DNA of 64,000 bases from Nocardia mikamii NBRC 108933. GTDB lineage: Bacteria; Actinomycetota; Actinomycetes; Mycobacteriales; Mycobacteriaceae. The stretch's first letter is position 1. Every line of letters starts with the position of its first letter. A program made the position numbers and the translations under genes. Where the stretch lies: contig NZ_BDCM01000006.1 in assembly GCF_001613505.1 (NCBI RefSeq), forward strand, positions 434,001 to 498,000, read 5' to 3'. A model generated the notes under the pieces. It saw only the letters and a list, made by a program, of their open reading frames with translations. It was not told the origin of the DNA and did not search any database. Shown here in pieces: positions 8,300-17,745 of this stretch.

Positions 8300-8515
8300 T
8301 AGCGCCGATACCCTTCGGCCGGGTTCGCGAGTCGGGGCGCGGATCCGGTCGGTGTTCGAAACCGGAATTCCGGCGAATCGATCGATAGCCCTGAATCGGA
8401 TAGTGCGATTCCGCTCACTGTCGCCATTGTTTGCGGAGCTAACCATTTCCGCGTGCGGACACGCCCCCGACCGTTCGCGGCCGGATATCCCCCGATTCTC
8501 GGCCCGGCGCGTTCC

Positions 8516-9712
8516 TCACATCCTGCGCAGCGCCGCCGGTGTCAGCGGCTCGTCGAGCAGCCGGCCGAAGCGCGCCACCCGGTCGCCGGCGTCGACCGCG
8601 CGATCCAGCCACCCGCCCAGCAGGCGATACCCCTCCACGTAGGTGCTGATGTAGGCCCGCCACAGCGGCGAGGACAGGAAGCGCAGGGACTGCCGCGCGC
8701 GTTCGGGTGTGGTCAGACTCCAGCGCTGCAGGAATTCGGCGACCTCGTCGGCGCTGCGACCGCGATCGTGTAGCAACAGCGCCGCGTCCTGGCGGACCGC
8801 GAGCAGTTTCGCCGAGGCATTCGAGAGTCGTTGTGCGCGTTCGCCGTCGAATCGCAGACCGAGGTCGGCATAGATTTCTTGCGCCCAGATTCCCCAGTCC
8901 GGCCCGACGATCGATTTCAGCGCCAGATCCGCCAGCCCCTCGGCCATCAGACATTGCGGCGTGTTCACCACGAACAGCGTCTGTTCGTCCTGTCCGGCCG
9001 CGACCAGCCCCGCCTCTTTACGGCAGTGTTCGGTGTGGTGGCCCGGATACGCCTCGTGCGCGATCAGCGCCGGCAGCTGCGCCATATGTTGTTTGAGGTC
9101 GGAATTGATCGCGACCCGGGATCGGAAATTGCCGAGGTAGTAATTGAACCCCGACCACGGCTTGTCGCCGACGATCTCGTATTCCACCCGCTCGTGATCC
9201 GGCAGCGGATAGCGTTCGCGCACCAACTCGCGCAGGGCGCCCGAGAATGCCTGCACACATTCGGTGAGGCGGTGCGGCGGAATCTCGTCGGCGCGCCGAT
9301 GCGCGGTCATCCGGTCCAGCAGCGAGCCGTCGCCGGCCAGCACCTCGTCGAGTTGCCGATGCGCGTCCCGGTAGTCCTCGACGTCGCCGAGTGCGATATC
9401 GACGTCGAAATAGGACCGCACCTCATCGATGAAGGAGATGTCGTCACCGGCGAACTTGCGTCCGGAGCACTCCAGCGCCCGCAGGTGCGCCTCCAGGAAT
9501 TCGGTGCGCTGCTCGCTCAGCCCGGCCTCGGGCAGTTCCTTGCGCAGGGCCGCCGCCCGGTCCGCCAGCTCACGCGGCTGCGGCGCGGGCGCCGACTCCA
9601 CGGCCCGGCGCAGCGCGGGATCACCGGTGTAAGCGTCGACGAAGCCGGGTTCCAAGCGATCGAATGCCAGTCCCAGGCGCAGATATTCGGTGACGAGCGG
9701 ATGCGCGTGCAT
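8516..9712 (-). CDS. DUF885 putative zinc metalloprotein
   Basis: A 398-residue member of the DUF885 family, distant relatives of M1/M2/M3-type zinc peptidases. The metal motif is HEAYPGHHTEH (about residues 217-227), an HExxxHH variant, with a downstream LMAEGLADLAL that can provide the third ligand Glu. No signal peptide is seen, so it is cytosolic. The start is the ATG at 9712; TATCGT lies 9 nt upstream, consistent with a leaderless mRNA, and there is no Shine-Dalgarno. An upstream in-frame extension exists but has no start signals. Substrate unknown. Confidence 0.82.
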   Translation of the reverse strand: MHAHPLVTEYLRLGLAFDRLEPGFVDAYTGDPALRRAVESAPAPQPRELADRAAALRKELPEAGLSEQRTEFLEAHLRALECSGRKFAGDDISFIDEVRSYFDVDIALGDVEDYRDAHRQLDEVLAGDGSLLDRMTAHRRADEIPPHRLTECVQAFSGALRELVRERYPLPDHERVEYEIVGDKPWSGFNYYLGNFRSRVAINSDLKQHMAQLPALIAHEAYPGHHTEHCRKEAGLVAAGQDEQTLFVVNTPQCLMAEGLADLALKSIVGPDWGIWAQEIYADLGLRFDGERAQRLSNASAKLLAVRQDAALLLHDRGRSADEVAEFLQRWSLTTPERARQSLRFLSSPLWRAYISTYVEGYRLLGGWLDRAVDAGDRVARFGRLLDEPLTPAALRRM

Positions 9713-9856
9713 GACATCCGACGATAGCCGCTCTCCTCTTCCCGGCCCCGTCGGCGACCGAAACCCGGCGGTGGGGAGAGAAATGTCACCGGGGGTTACC
9801 GGCGAGTAACAACACCCCGCGTTCGGCGCGATGCCCACCCCGAGGAGAATTCGCCT

Positions 9857-9976
9857 ATGCGAGGACTGTCGAGCGCATTTCGCCGCGCCGGGCACGGCAC
9901 AGGTTCATCGGTGACGTCGTTACGGGTGGTGGCGCGCCCGCCCGGCGGGGGGATTCCGGACCGGGAGTGTGCGTAG
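9857..9976 (+). CDS. Candidate leader ORF upstream of coaA
   Basis: A 39-codon ORF (MRGLSSAFRRAGHG start, Arg/Gly-rich) with GAGGAG 9 nt before its ATG. It stops 9 bases before the coaA start and overlaps the coaA ribosome site, so it could couple translation. Composition is close to random GC-rich sequence, so it may be spurious. Confidence 0.25.
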   Translation: MRGLSSAFRRAGHGTGSSVTSLRVVARPPGGGIPDRECA

Positions 9977-9985
9977 GTGGGCCGG

Positions 9986-10909
9986 ATGAGCGAGCCGAGT
10001 CCGTATGTCGAATTCGATCGCAAACAATGGCGCACCCTGCGTAAATCGACTCCGCTGATCCTCACCGAGGAAGAACTGATCGGCCTGCGTGGTCTCGGCG
10101 AACAGATCGATCTCGAAGAAGTCGCCGAGGTCTATCTGCCGCTGGCCCGGTTGATCCACCTTCAGGTCGCCGCCCGGCAGCGACTGTTCGCCGCGACCGC
10201 GACCTTCCTCGGCGAAACCCACCCCGACCACCAGGTGCCGTTCGTCATCGGCATCGCGGGCAGCGTGGCGGTCGGTAAATCGACCACCGCCCGCGTATTG
10301 CAGGCGCTGCTCGCACGCTGGGATCACCACCCGCGCGTCGACCTGGTGACCACCGACGGATTCCTCTATCCCACAGTCGAGCTCACCCGGCGCGGCATCA
10401 TGCATCGCAAGGGTTTTCCGGAAAGCTACGACCGGCGCAAGCTGCTGCGTTTCGTCACCGAGGTGAAATCCGGCGCGCCCGAGGTGTGCGCGCCGATGTA
10501 TTCGCATATCGCCTACGACATCCTGCCGGACCAGTTCCACTGTGTGCGCCAGCCCGACATCCTCATCATGGAGGGCCTCAACGTCCTGCAGACCGGGCCG
10601 CGGCTGATGGTCTCGGACCTGTTCGACTTCTCGATCTACGTCGACGCGCGCATCGAGAACATCGAGCGGTGGTACGTGGATCGTTTTCTCTCCCTGCGGA
10701 AAACGGCGTTCGCGAACCCGCAGTCGCATTTCCACCACTATGCGAAATTCAGCGATTCCGAGGCGACCATCGCCGCCCAGGAGATCTGGAACGCCACCAA
10801 CCGGCCGAATCTGGTGGAGAACATCCTGCCGACCCGGCCGCGGGCAACCCTGGTGCTGCGCAAGGACTCCGACCACAGCATCAACCGGATCCGGCTGCGC
10901 AAGCTCTGA
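9986..10909 (+). CDS. coaA: Type I pantothenate kinase
   Basis: A 307-residue kinase that phosphorylates pantothenate, the first committed step of coenzyme A synthesis. Seen: Walker [16 protein letters not shown] (about 91-105), TTDGFLYP (about 127-134), PESYDRR, and the pantothenate-site region [11 protein letters not shown] (about 193-203) and [13 protein letters not shown] lid sequence. ATG 9986 is favoured over the GTG at 9977 because AGGTGG sits 5 nt upstream. Length matches the family (about 312). Position next to glyA matches M. tuberculosis Rv1092c. Confidence 0.95.
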   Translation: MSEPSPYVEFDRKQWRTLRKSTPLILTEEELIGLRGLGEQIDLEEVAEVYLPLARLIHLQVAARQRLFAATATFLGETHPDHQVPFVIGIAGSVAVGKSTTARVLQALLARWDHHPRVDLVTTDGFLYPTVELTRRGIMHRKGFPESYDRRKLLRFVTEVKSGAPEVCAPMYSHIAYDILPDQFHCVRQPDILIMEGLNVLQTGPRLMVSDLFDFSIYVDARIENIERWYVDRFLSLRKTAFANPQSHFHHYAKFSDSEATIAAQEIWNATNRPNLVENILPTRPRATLVLRKDSDHSINRIRLRKL

Positions 10910-10939
10910 TCCGATTTCCTCCTCCGATCCGGTTCCGCG

Positions 10940-11545
10940 TCAAGCCGGCCAGGCCGCGTCGAGCCGGGCGGCGACATCGATATCGCGGACGGCCGCGATA
11001 TGCGGTTTGCGGATCTCGTTGGCCACATAGCGGGCGACGAACCGGCGTATCTCGTGATCGACGCTGGCGAGCAGCCGTAGCAGTTGGCCGCGCCGGGTCG
11101 CGGTGGCCACATCGATCCGCACATCGCCGGGGTGCGGTTCGGCGATGTCGATGACGATCCGCAGCGGCGCCGCGGTGCGGACCGTCAGGTGGATGTGGAC
11201 GAAGCCGGTGACCTCGAAGCGGTGACGATCGACGGCGAGATCCAGCAGCAGATCGATATCGAGCGGGATGGCGAGCTCGAATCCGATGACCTCGCCGACC
11301 GAGCGTTCCAGTACCGGATCACCGAGCTGCACCTGCGCCGAGGCCTTCGCCAGATGCGCCGGGCCCACCCCGATCGGACCGAAATCGAATGCGCTGCCTG
11401 CCAATTGGGCGAAAACAGCGGCAATCCGCTGTTCGGAGGCGGCGTAGGCCACGAATCTCCGGCCGAATTCGGCATAGGTGACGTAGGGCACCGGCGTTCC
11501 GGCCACCTCCGTCGCGCCGCCCGGCCCGGGCCGCATCTCGCTCAT
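10940..11545 (-). CDS. Conserved hypothetical, possible lipid/steroid-binding fold
   Basis: A 201-residue cytosolic protein. Long beta-rich stretches, such as RFEVTGFVHIHLTVRTAAPLR (about 117-137) and VIDIAEPHPGDVRIDV, alternate with short helices and suggest a barrel or SRPBCC-like cavity. The family is not recognised. Downstream of uppS-like gene on the same strand, but TACCGT lies 8 nt before the ATG, suggesting its own leaderless promoter. It converges on coaA with a 30-base gap. Confidence 0.65.
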   Translation of the reverse strand: MSEMRPGPGGATEVAGTPVPYVTYAEFGRRFVAYAASEQRIAAVFAQLAGSAFDFGPIGVGPAHLAKASAQVQLGDPVLERSVGEVIGFELAIPLDIDLLLDLAVDRHRFEVTGFVHIHLTVRTAAPLRIVIDIAEPHPGDVRIDVATATRRGQLLRLLASVDHEIRRFVARYVANEIRKPHIAAVRDIDVAARLDAAWPA

Positions 11546-11638
11546 GTTCGCGACGGTACGCGAGCGCGGCGCCGGATCGGGGGATGATCTTGCAATGCAA
11601 TACATCCTGCGCCGGGCCGTTATCTGCGGCCCGTCCGC

Positions 11639-12442
11639 TCACACCCCGTAACGGCGATGCCGCGCGGCGTAGTCGCGTAATGCGCGCAGGAAGTCGACCC
11701 GGCGGAACTCCGGCCAGTAGGCCTCGGTGAACCAGATCTCGGAGTAGGCGCTCTGCCACAGCAGGAAACCCGAGAGCCGCTGCTCCCCCGAGGTGCGGAT
11801 GACCAGATCCGGATCGGGCTGGCCCGAGGTGTAGAGATGCTGGCCGATGGCGTTGACCGTGATCGACTGCACCAGATCCTCACCGGTCTCCCCGGCCGCG
11901 ATCTCCTGCCGGACCAGCGAGCGCACCGCGTCGGCGATCTCCTGGCGGCCGCCGTAGCCGATGGCCACGTTCACGTGCACGCCCGCGCGACCGTGCGTTT
12001 CGTCGGCCGCCTTCTCCATGCGGCGCGCGACGTCCTCGGGCAGGCCCTTCAGCGACCCGACGATGCGCACACCCCAGTTGTTCTCCGGTGCGGACAGTTC
12101 CTCGACCACATCGGTGATCACCTCGAACAGGGTTTCCAGTTCATCGGCCGAGCGGCTGAGATTCTCGGTCGAGAGCAGATACACCGTCACCATCTCGATG
12201 CCCTCGGCCTGGCACCAGCCGACCAGTTCGGCGATTTTCAGCGCACCGACCCGGTGGCCGTGGGTGACGTCGGTGAAACCGTTCTCCCGCGCCCAGCGGC
12301 GATTTCCGTCACAGACGACCGCGACGTGACGCGGATGCTGTTTGCCTGCCAGCTGTTTCGACAGCTGCGCCTCGTAGATGCGATAGGGCAGGTTGCGCAC
12401 CTTACCGCTGAGCACCCGACTAGCAAGCTTCACGGCTGCCAA
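11639..12442 (-). CDS. Short-chain cis-prenyltransferase (Z-FPP synthase type)
   Basis: A 267-residue undecaprenyl-synthase-fold enzyme. Seen: HVAVVCDGNRRWAR (about 40-53, the catalytic Asp), STENLSRS and RTSGEQRLSGFLLWQSAY (about 219-236, IPP binding). It is most similar, in recalled sequence and position beside hemolysin III, to M. tuberculosis Rv1086, a (2Z,6E)-farnesyl diphosphate synthase that feeds decaprenyl phosphate synthesis. The annotated start is a TTG at 12442; GTG at 12433 is an alternative, with AAGG upstream of both. Product length cannot be proved from sequence. Confidence 0.85.
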   Translation of the reverse strand: MAAVKLASRVLSGKVRNLPYRIYEAQLSKQLAGKQHPRHVAVVCDGNRRWARENGFTDVTHGHRVGALKIAELVGWCQAEGIEMVTVYLLSTENLSRSADELETLFEVITDVVEELSAPENNWGVRIVGSLKGLPEDVARRMEKAADETHGRAGVHVNVAIGYGGRQEIADAVRSLVRQEIAAGETGEDLVQSITVNAIGQHLYTSGQPDPDLVIRTSGEQRLSGFLLWQSAYSEIWFTEAYWPEFRRVDFLRALRDYAARHRRYGV

Positions 12443-12581
12443 CCTTATCCACCTCTCGCGTGCCGCCCGAGTTCTCCGCCAATTTCTGCTGCGCAGGGAT
12501 GGCAGCGGACACCACGAATCAGTTCCCCGGTTCCGATCGACCCTATCGCGGCGGCGTCCGGCACGCGGACCCTACTGCCGG

Positions 12582-12620
12582 TACAGTGACTGGAGAACTA
12601 ACCTACGCAACCGTAGGTTA
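12582..12620 (+). promoter_or_regulatory. Promoter and palindromic operator of the hemolysin III gene
   Basis: A -10 box TACAGT is at 12582-12587. Just downstream, perfect 9-base arms TAACCTACG (12599-12607) and CGTAGGTTA (12612-12620) with a CAAC spacer form a 22-base palindrome ending 3 bases before the ribosome site. A bound repressor would block initiation or early elongation; as RNA it would form a hairpin. Confidence 0.55.
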
Positions 12621-12635
12621 CTCAGGAGGGAACCA

Positions 12636-13361
12636 GTGACCGAATCGGTGAGCTCGGCAAATCCGGTCTCCGGGGAGGTGTCCTCGCTCGAGCATCTGGC
12701 CAAGGAGGGTCTGCGCACCCTGGCCGTCAAGCCGCGGATGCGCGGCTGGATCCACACCTACGCGGTCGCCGTCGCGGCGGTCGCCGTGGCCGTACTGGTC
12801 GCGGCCGCGGCGACCGTGTCCGCTACCGCCGGCTGGTCGACGCTGGTCTACGGCGTGACCGTCTGCGGCATCTTCGGCATCAGCGCGATCTACCACCGGG
12901 TGACCTGGCAGTCCGCGCGCACCCGGATCCGCATGAAGCGCGCCGACCATTCGATGATCTTCCTGTTCATCGCCGGCAGCTACACACCGTTCGCCCTGCT
13001 GGGACTGCCCGGCCCCACCGGGATCACCCTGCTGAGCGTGGTCTGGGCCGGCGCAGTGGCCGGAGTGGCGCTGAAAGTGCTGTGGCCGACCGCGCCGCGC
13101 TGGGTCGGGGTGCCGCTGTATCTGCTGCTGGGCTGGGCCATCGTGCCGGTCGCGGCGACCCTGACCCACAATGTGGGCGTCACGCCGATGGTGCTGCTGC
13201 TGATCGGCGGCATCGCCTACAGCGTGGGGGCGATCCTGTACGCCACGAAATGGCCGAATCCATGGCCGGAGGTCTTCGGTCACCACGAATTCTTCCATGC
13301 GGCAACGGTTCTCGCGGCCCTGTGCCATTACGTCGCCATCTGGTTGGTCGTATTCTCGTAG
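12636..13361 (+). CDS. Hemolysin III / PAQR-type membrane protein
   Basis: A 241-residue integral membrane protein with seven predicted hydrophobic segments (from about residue 40). It carries the family residues: SAIYHRVTW, KRADHSMIFLFIAGSYTPF and HEFFHAATVLAALCHY, which place the Ser, His and Asp of the putative metal site. The family (YqfA, hemolysin III, related to adiponectin receptors) may be ceramidase-like hydrolases. GTG start with AGGAGGG 5 nt upstream. Divergent from the cis-prenyltransferase as in M. tuberculosis Rv1085c. Regulation by the palindrome at 12599-12620 is likely. Confidence 0.88.
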   Translation: MTESVSSANPVSGEVSSLEHLAKEGLRTLAVKPRMRGWIHTYAVAVAAVAVAVLVAAAATVSATAGWSTLVYGVTVCGIFGISAIYHRVTWQSARTRIRMKRADHSMIFLFIAGSYTPFALLGLPGPTGITLLSVVWAGAVAGVALKVLWPTAPRWVGVPLYLLLGWAIVPVAATLTHNVGVTPMVLLLIGGIAYSVGAILYATKWPNPWPEVFGHHEFFHAATVLAALCHYVAIWLVVFS

Positions 13362-13466
13362 GGCAAGATCACCGGTAACCTGCCACGGCCACATGCGCGG
13401 GTTCTATGCTCGTTCGTGCTGTACGTCCGAAACCGGTAACACCGAACCACACCACTGCCAGGGGCT

Positions 13467-14993
13467 ATGACCAGTCGACTCGTGCTCTGGGCCCTGCGTG
13501 CGCGCTGGGGCCTTTCGACGGTGGTGATGGTCTGCAACCTCGGCGGCCTCGCGGTCATCGTCGTCGAATTGTGGCTGAGCGGATTTCTCGGCAACCTCGG
13601 CGAGGACTGGCTCAGTGCCGTCGCCCAGACCGCGATCTATCCGGTGATCGGCGCGCTGGCCGGCATCGTGCTGGCGGTGCGCGACCGGGTGTACTACTTC
13701 AGCTGGATCGACCAGACCCGCCGGCCCACCCGGCCCGAGGCCGAGCGGCTGCTGAAACTGCCCATCGCGATCACCGTCCGGGCGCTGGCCATCTGGATAC
13801 CTGGCGTCGCGATCGCCACGGCACTGTTCGCCCAGGTGGTACCCACCCGGGCCCTGTGGGCGATCGGCGCGATGTTCTTCCTGGGCGGGCTGGAGTCGGC
13901 GGGCTTCACCTTCCTGGTCGTGGACCGGCTCATCCGGCCGACGATCCCGGTGATCGCGCGGGTACTCGGCGGTACCTCACACTGGAGTGCCACGGTGCTC
14001 AACCGGCTGGTCATCTCCTGGGCGGTGGCCGGGGCGATGCCGCTGCTGATGTTGATCACCGTCCTCGGCGATCCGGTGGCCGACGCCACCGATCGGGTGC
14101 GGACCGCGCTGTACATGTCGCTGGTCGGCCTGCTGGTCGGGGCGCTGACCACCGCCACCTTGGCCCGATCGGTGGCTGCCCCGCTGGGGACGCTGCGGCG
14201 CGCGCTGGACCGGATCGCGCGCGGCGAACTCTCCGCGCGCGTGCCGATCACCAGCGCCAGTGAGATCGGGCGCCTGGAACTGTCGGTGAACGAGCTGGCC
14301 GAGAATCTGTCCGAACGCGAACGCATGCGCGACGTGTTCGGCCGCCACGTCGGCAACGAGGTGGCCGAACGCGCGCTGGCCGGCGGCGTCGACCTGACCG
14401 GCGACGTGCGGGTGGTGACCGCGCTGTTCGTCGACGTGACCGGGTCGGTGGAGATGTCCACCGAACTCGCGCCGCGCGAGTTCGTCGACCAGCTGAACCG
14501 GCTGCTGGCCGTCGTCGTCTCGGCGACCGAGGACAACGGCGGGCTGGTCAACAAATTCGAGGGCGACGCGGCGCTGTGCATCTTCGGCGCGCCGATCGCC
14601 CTGGGCGACAACGCCACTCCCGCCCTGCGCGCCGCGCGACGCATCCGCGACGAAGTGGCCCTGGGCGGCGAATTCGATATCGGTATCGGCGTGGCGCGCG
14701 GCAGCGTCTTCGCCGGAGACGTGGGTACCGACACCCGGCTGGAATTCACCGTGATCGGGGACGCGGTCAACGAGGCGTCCCGGCTCACCACCGAGGCCAA
14801 GGAGGTCCCCCGCCGGATCCTGGCCAGCCAGGCCGTGATCGACGCGGCGACCGAATCCGAACGTTCGCGCTGGGTGCTCTACGACAAGATCCAGTTGCGG
14901 GGCCGGCGGGAACCGACGGCGTGCTGGACCGACCGCAAACCGGTGGGGCTGGGCGCGACCCCTCCGGCCGAGGAGGAGCGGGCCGGTCAGTAG
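13467..14993 (+). CDS. Membrane class III adenylate cyclase with HAMP domain
   Basis: A 508-residue cyclase. Six transmembrane segments fill residues 1-240, then a HAMP domain (about 235-290, ending ISELAENL-type helix) and a class III catalytic domain (about 310-480). Catalytic features: LFVDVTGS (metal Asp), NKFEGDAALCIFG (second metal Asp and adenine-selecting Lys), EFTVIGDAVNEASRL (Thr, Asn and transition-state residues). This is the architecture of mycobacterial Rv1318c-Rv1320c and Rv3645. It converts ATP to cAMP at the membrane. A short GGGG ribosome site precedes the ATG. It converges on the DUF255 gene. The input signal is unknown. Confidence 0.92.
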   Translation: MTSRLVLWALRARWGLSTVVMVCNLGGLAVIVVELWLSGFLGNLGEDWLSAVAQTAIYPVIGALAGIVLAVRDRVYYFSWIDQTRRPTRPEAERLLKLPIAITVRALAIWIPGVAIATALFAQVVPTRALWAIGAMFFLGGLESAGFTFLVVDRLIRPTIPVIARVLGGTSHWSATVLNRLVISWAVAGAMPLLMLITVLGDPVADATDRVRTALYMSLVGLLVGALTTATLARSVAAPLGTLRRALDRIARGELSARVPITSASEIGRLELSVNELAENLSERERMRDVFGRHVGNEVAERALAGGVDLTGDVRVVTALFVDVTGSVEMSTELAPREFVDQLNRLLAVVVSATEDNGGLVNKFEGDAALCIFGAPIALGDNATPALRAARRIRDEVALGGEFDIGIGVARGSVFAGDVGTDTRLEFTVIGDAVNEASRLTTEAKEVPRRILASQAVIDAATESERSRWVLYDKIQLRGRREPTACWTDRKPVGLGATPPAEEERAGQ

Positions 14994-15071
14994 GCCGGCC
15001 GCGGACCGCCGGTACGTCGCCGCTGATCCCGTTGCCGGCGAGCCGCTCTCGGCATCACCACCGCCGTGGCG

Positions 15072-17150
15072 TCAGGAGCCGACGAGCGCAGCGCGCACCT
15101 CTCGCGGTTCCGATACCGGTAGGTCGCACACGGTGCCGCGGCAGACGTAGGCCGCGGGGGCGCCGCCCCGGGCGGGTCGGTCCGTGAGCAGTGGGACCGA
15201 ATCGGATTGCCCCGCGACGACCACCGCACCGCCGGGAGCGAAACGACGTGCGGTGCGGAGCAATTCGGCCGTCGCCGCGATGTCGGGCGATCGCGAGATG
15301 GCGACCTGGATCGGCCCGGCCAATGCCGCCTCGGCGACGCTGAGCCACTGCCCGCCGGAGCGTGGCGCGCGGGCCAGCACGATGGCACCGGCGTTCAGGG
15401 TGGCATCGGCCAGGGCGCGGTAACGCGCCGCGCGGTCCGGTGCACTCAGGGCCGAGGCGGTGAGCAGGGTTTCGGCGAAGGCGGAAGCCCCGGCCGGGGT
15501 CGCCCCGTCGAGCGGATCGCGCGGCCGGGCGACGAGCTCCTCGGCATCGGAGGCCGTGTCGAACCAACTGCCGGGTTGCGCGGGATCTTCGAAAAGGGTT
15601 GCGGCGGTGTCGATCAGCTGCTGCGCATGGTCGAGCCAGGACAGTTCGCCGGTGGCCTGGTGCAGGGCCAGCAGTCCGGTCGCCAGCCACGCGTAGTCCT
15701 CCAGCACACCGGGCGCATTACCGGTCGCGCCCCCGAGTGAGGCGCGCACCAAACGGCCGTCGACGAGATGCCGGTCCAGCAGGTATCGCGCGCACCCGGC
15801 CGCGGCGTCGATCCACTCCGGCCGGTCGTGGGCGGCACCGGCCTCGGCGAGGGCGGTGATCGCGATACCGTTCCACGCGGTGACCACCTTGTCGTCACGC
15901 TCGGGTTGCGGCCGCCGGTCCCGCACCGCGCGCAGCCGCTGCCGGATGTCGTCGAAGCGACGGGCGTCGGCGGGGTCCTCCCCCGGACCGGCGCCGGGGT
16001 CGGTGTATCGGGTGAGCACGGAGGTGCCGTGCTCGAACGTGCCCTCGGCCGTCACACCGAATTTCGCTGCGGCCCAAGGACCGTCCTCGGGACCGAGCGC
16101 GTCGGTGAGCTGCTGCGGCGTCCACACATAGGTGGCGCCTTCGATACCGGGCGCGCCCGGCTCCACATGGGTGTCGGCGTCGAAGGCCGAGGCGAACCCA
16201 CCCTCGGCGGTCAGCAGATCGGTGAGCAGGAAGCCCGCGGTTTCCTCGGTGATCCGTTGCGGCAGTGGGTCACCCGCCCCTGGAGCGCCGCTCGCCTCCA
16301 GCCGCGCCAGATGCGCGTAGGCCCGCAGCAGCTGCGCATTGTCGTAGAGCATCTTCTCGAAATGCGGAACCACCCACGCGGCATCGACCGAGTAACGGGC
16401 GAACCCGCCGCGCAGCTGATCGTAGATACCGCCACGCGCCATGGCCGCGCAGGTCGCCGAAACCGCTTGTCGCGCAGTGTCTTCTCCGGTGCGCTCGTAA
16501 TGGCGCAGCAGACCCTCCAGCAAAGCCGAGGGCGGGAACTTCGGCGCCCCACCGAATCCGGCGTAGCGCTCGTCGACATCGCGCAACACCGTGGCGACCG
16601 CGTGTGCGAGCAGTTCGGGAGTGAGGGTCAGCTCAGTCGCGGGCAGTCCGGCGCCCTGGTCCCGCAACGCCTGCGCCACCTGACCGGCGGCCTGGTCGAC
16701 CTCGTCGCGGCGGTTGGTCCAGGTATCGGCGACCGCGGTCAGCAGCTGGGTGAACGACGGCATACCGCCGCGCGGCGACTTCGGATAGTAGGTGCCGCAG
16801 TAGAACGGCTCTCCGGCCGGCGTGAGGAAACACGTCATCGGCCAGCCGCCCTGCCCGGTCATCGCGACGGTCGCGGACATGTACACCGCGTCGATATCGG
16901 GCCGTTCCTCGCGATCGACCTTCACACAGACGAAATTCGCGTTCATCAGCTCGGCCGTGGCCGGATCGGAGAACGATTCGTGCGCCATCACGTGACACCA
17001 GTGACAGGACGCGTAGCCGACCGAGAGCAGGATCGGGATATCGCGCTTACGCGCCTCCTCGAGCGCCTCGGCACTCCATTCCCGCCAGTCGACCGGGTTG
17101 TCGGCATGCTGGCGCAGGTAGGGAGAAGTGGCACTACCCAACCGGTTCAT
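15072..17150 (-). CDS. DUF255 thioredoxin-fold protein (YyaL/Rv1084 type)
   Basis: A 692-residue protein with an N-terminal thioredoxin-like domain (about 1-160) containing YASCHWCHVMAHESF, followed by an alpha/alpha-barrel like that of N-acylglucosamine 2-epimerases and cellulases (about 190-690). Homologues are found from bacteria to human SPATA20; the true reaction is unknown. Length is normal. TAGGGT lies 7 nt before the ATG, a leaderless arrangement. It is the last core gene before the accessory region: in M. tuberculosis the next genes would be Rv1083 and mca, here found 15 kb away. Confidence 0.9.
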   Translation of the reverse strand: MNRLGSATSPYLRQHADNPVDWREWSAEALEEARKRDIPILLSVGYASCHWCHVMAHESFSDPATAELMNANFVCVKVDREERPDIDAVYMSATVAMTGQGGWPMTCFLTPAGEPFYCGTYYPKSPRGGMPSFTQLLTAVADTWTNRRDEVDQAAGQVAQALRDQGAGLPATELTLTPELLAHAVATVLRDVDERYAGFGGAPKFPPSALLEGLLRHYERTGEDTARQAVSATCAAMARGGIYDQLRGGFARYSVDAAWVVPHFEKMLYDNAQLLRAYAHLARLEASGAPGAGDPLPQRITEETAGFLLTDLLTAEGGFASAFDADTHVEPGAPGIEGATYVWTPQQLTDALGPEDGPWAAAKFGVTAEGTFEHGTSVLTRYTDPGAGPGEDPADARRFDDIRQRLRAVRDRRPQPERDDKVVTAWNGIAITALAEAGAAHDRPEWIDAAAGCARYLLDRHLVDGRLVRASLGGATGNAPGVLEDYAWLATGLLALHQATGELSWLDHAQQLIDTAATLFEDPAQPGSWFDTASDAEELVARPRDPLDGATPAGASAFAETLLTASALSAPDRAARYRALADATLNAGAIVLARAPRSGGQWLSVAEAALAGPIQVAISRSPDIAATAELLRTARRFAPGGAVVVAGQSDSVPLLTDRPARGGAPAAYVCRGTVCDLPVSEPREVRAALVGS

Positions 17151-17241
17151 ACATCCACCCTACGGTTCTTCCGTCATGAACCGGGCGACGGTGTCGGCTA
17201 GGAGCATCGCGCGGTCGTGCGCCACGGACATGATCACTCCA

Positions 17242-17745
17242 TCAGCTCGAATGTAAGGTGAACTCGACAGTGAATTGCACATTGCCGGGAGCGGTGGTGT
17301 GGCCATTGGTAGCGGTGAAGTCGCATGTGGCCACCAATTTGTACGTGCGGTCCAGCTGGACATCAGTGACTGCTGAATGCCACCAATAATCTGCCGGGAT
17401 CGACGGGTGAAAATCGTGGTAGCCGACGTTACCGATCACGGAGGCACCGCACGACATCGGCCCTTGCACAATTTCCTGCACAGAGGGTGACAGGCGCAGC
17501 GACCAAATCAACCGATTACCACCCGAAGGGTCCTGGGCAGCGTAGATTGCGTCACCCGTGAAGCTCCCGTGCTGTCCGTCATAGCGATAGCGAATGTCAT
17601 TCGGGTGATAGTGATAGACGCCCGGCATAGCTCCAGGGTTTGCCACAACCTGCGGCGCTGATACGAGAAACGCTGCGGCGCAAGCAAATAGCGCCGACAG
17701 TGTGATGCTTATTCTATATGCCGTCGCACGGAGACAGCTCGACAT
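17242..17745 (-). CDS. Secreted protein of unknown function
   Basis: A 167-residue protein with a signal peptide: polar start with two Arg, hydrophobic core ISITLSALFACAAAFLVSA and a likely cleavage after VVA (about residue 35). The mature part has three Cys (two can pair) and many beta-prone residues, such as YKLVATCDFTA and VQFTVEFTL. No family is recognised. ATG at 17745 has AGGGGG 7 nt upstream. The first 12 codons overlap the end of the cold-shock-like gene, so the two are translated together. GC content is lower than in the flanks, suggesting an accessory origin. Confidence 0.65.
   Translation of the reverse strand: MSSCLRATAYRISITLSALFACAAAFLVSAPQVVANPGAMPGVYHYHPNDIRYRYDGQHGSFTGDAIYAAQDPSGGNRLIWSLRLSPSVQEIVQGPMSCGASVIGNVGYHDFHPSIPADYWWHSAVTDVQLDRTYKLVATCDFTATNGHTTAPGNVQFTVEFTLHSS

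Noticed and set aside
13694..14800. 368-codon minus-strand frame over the adenylate cyclase
   Set aside because: Ser/Arg/Thr-rich translation typical of a shadow frame; the plus-strand cyclase motifs are decisive.
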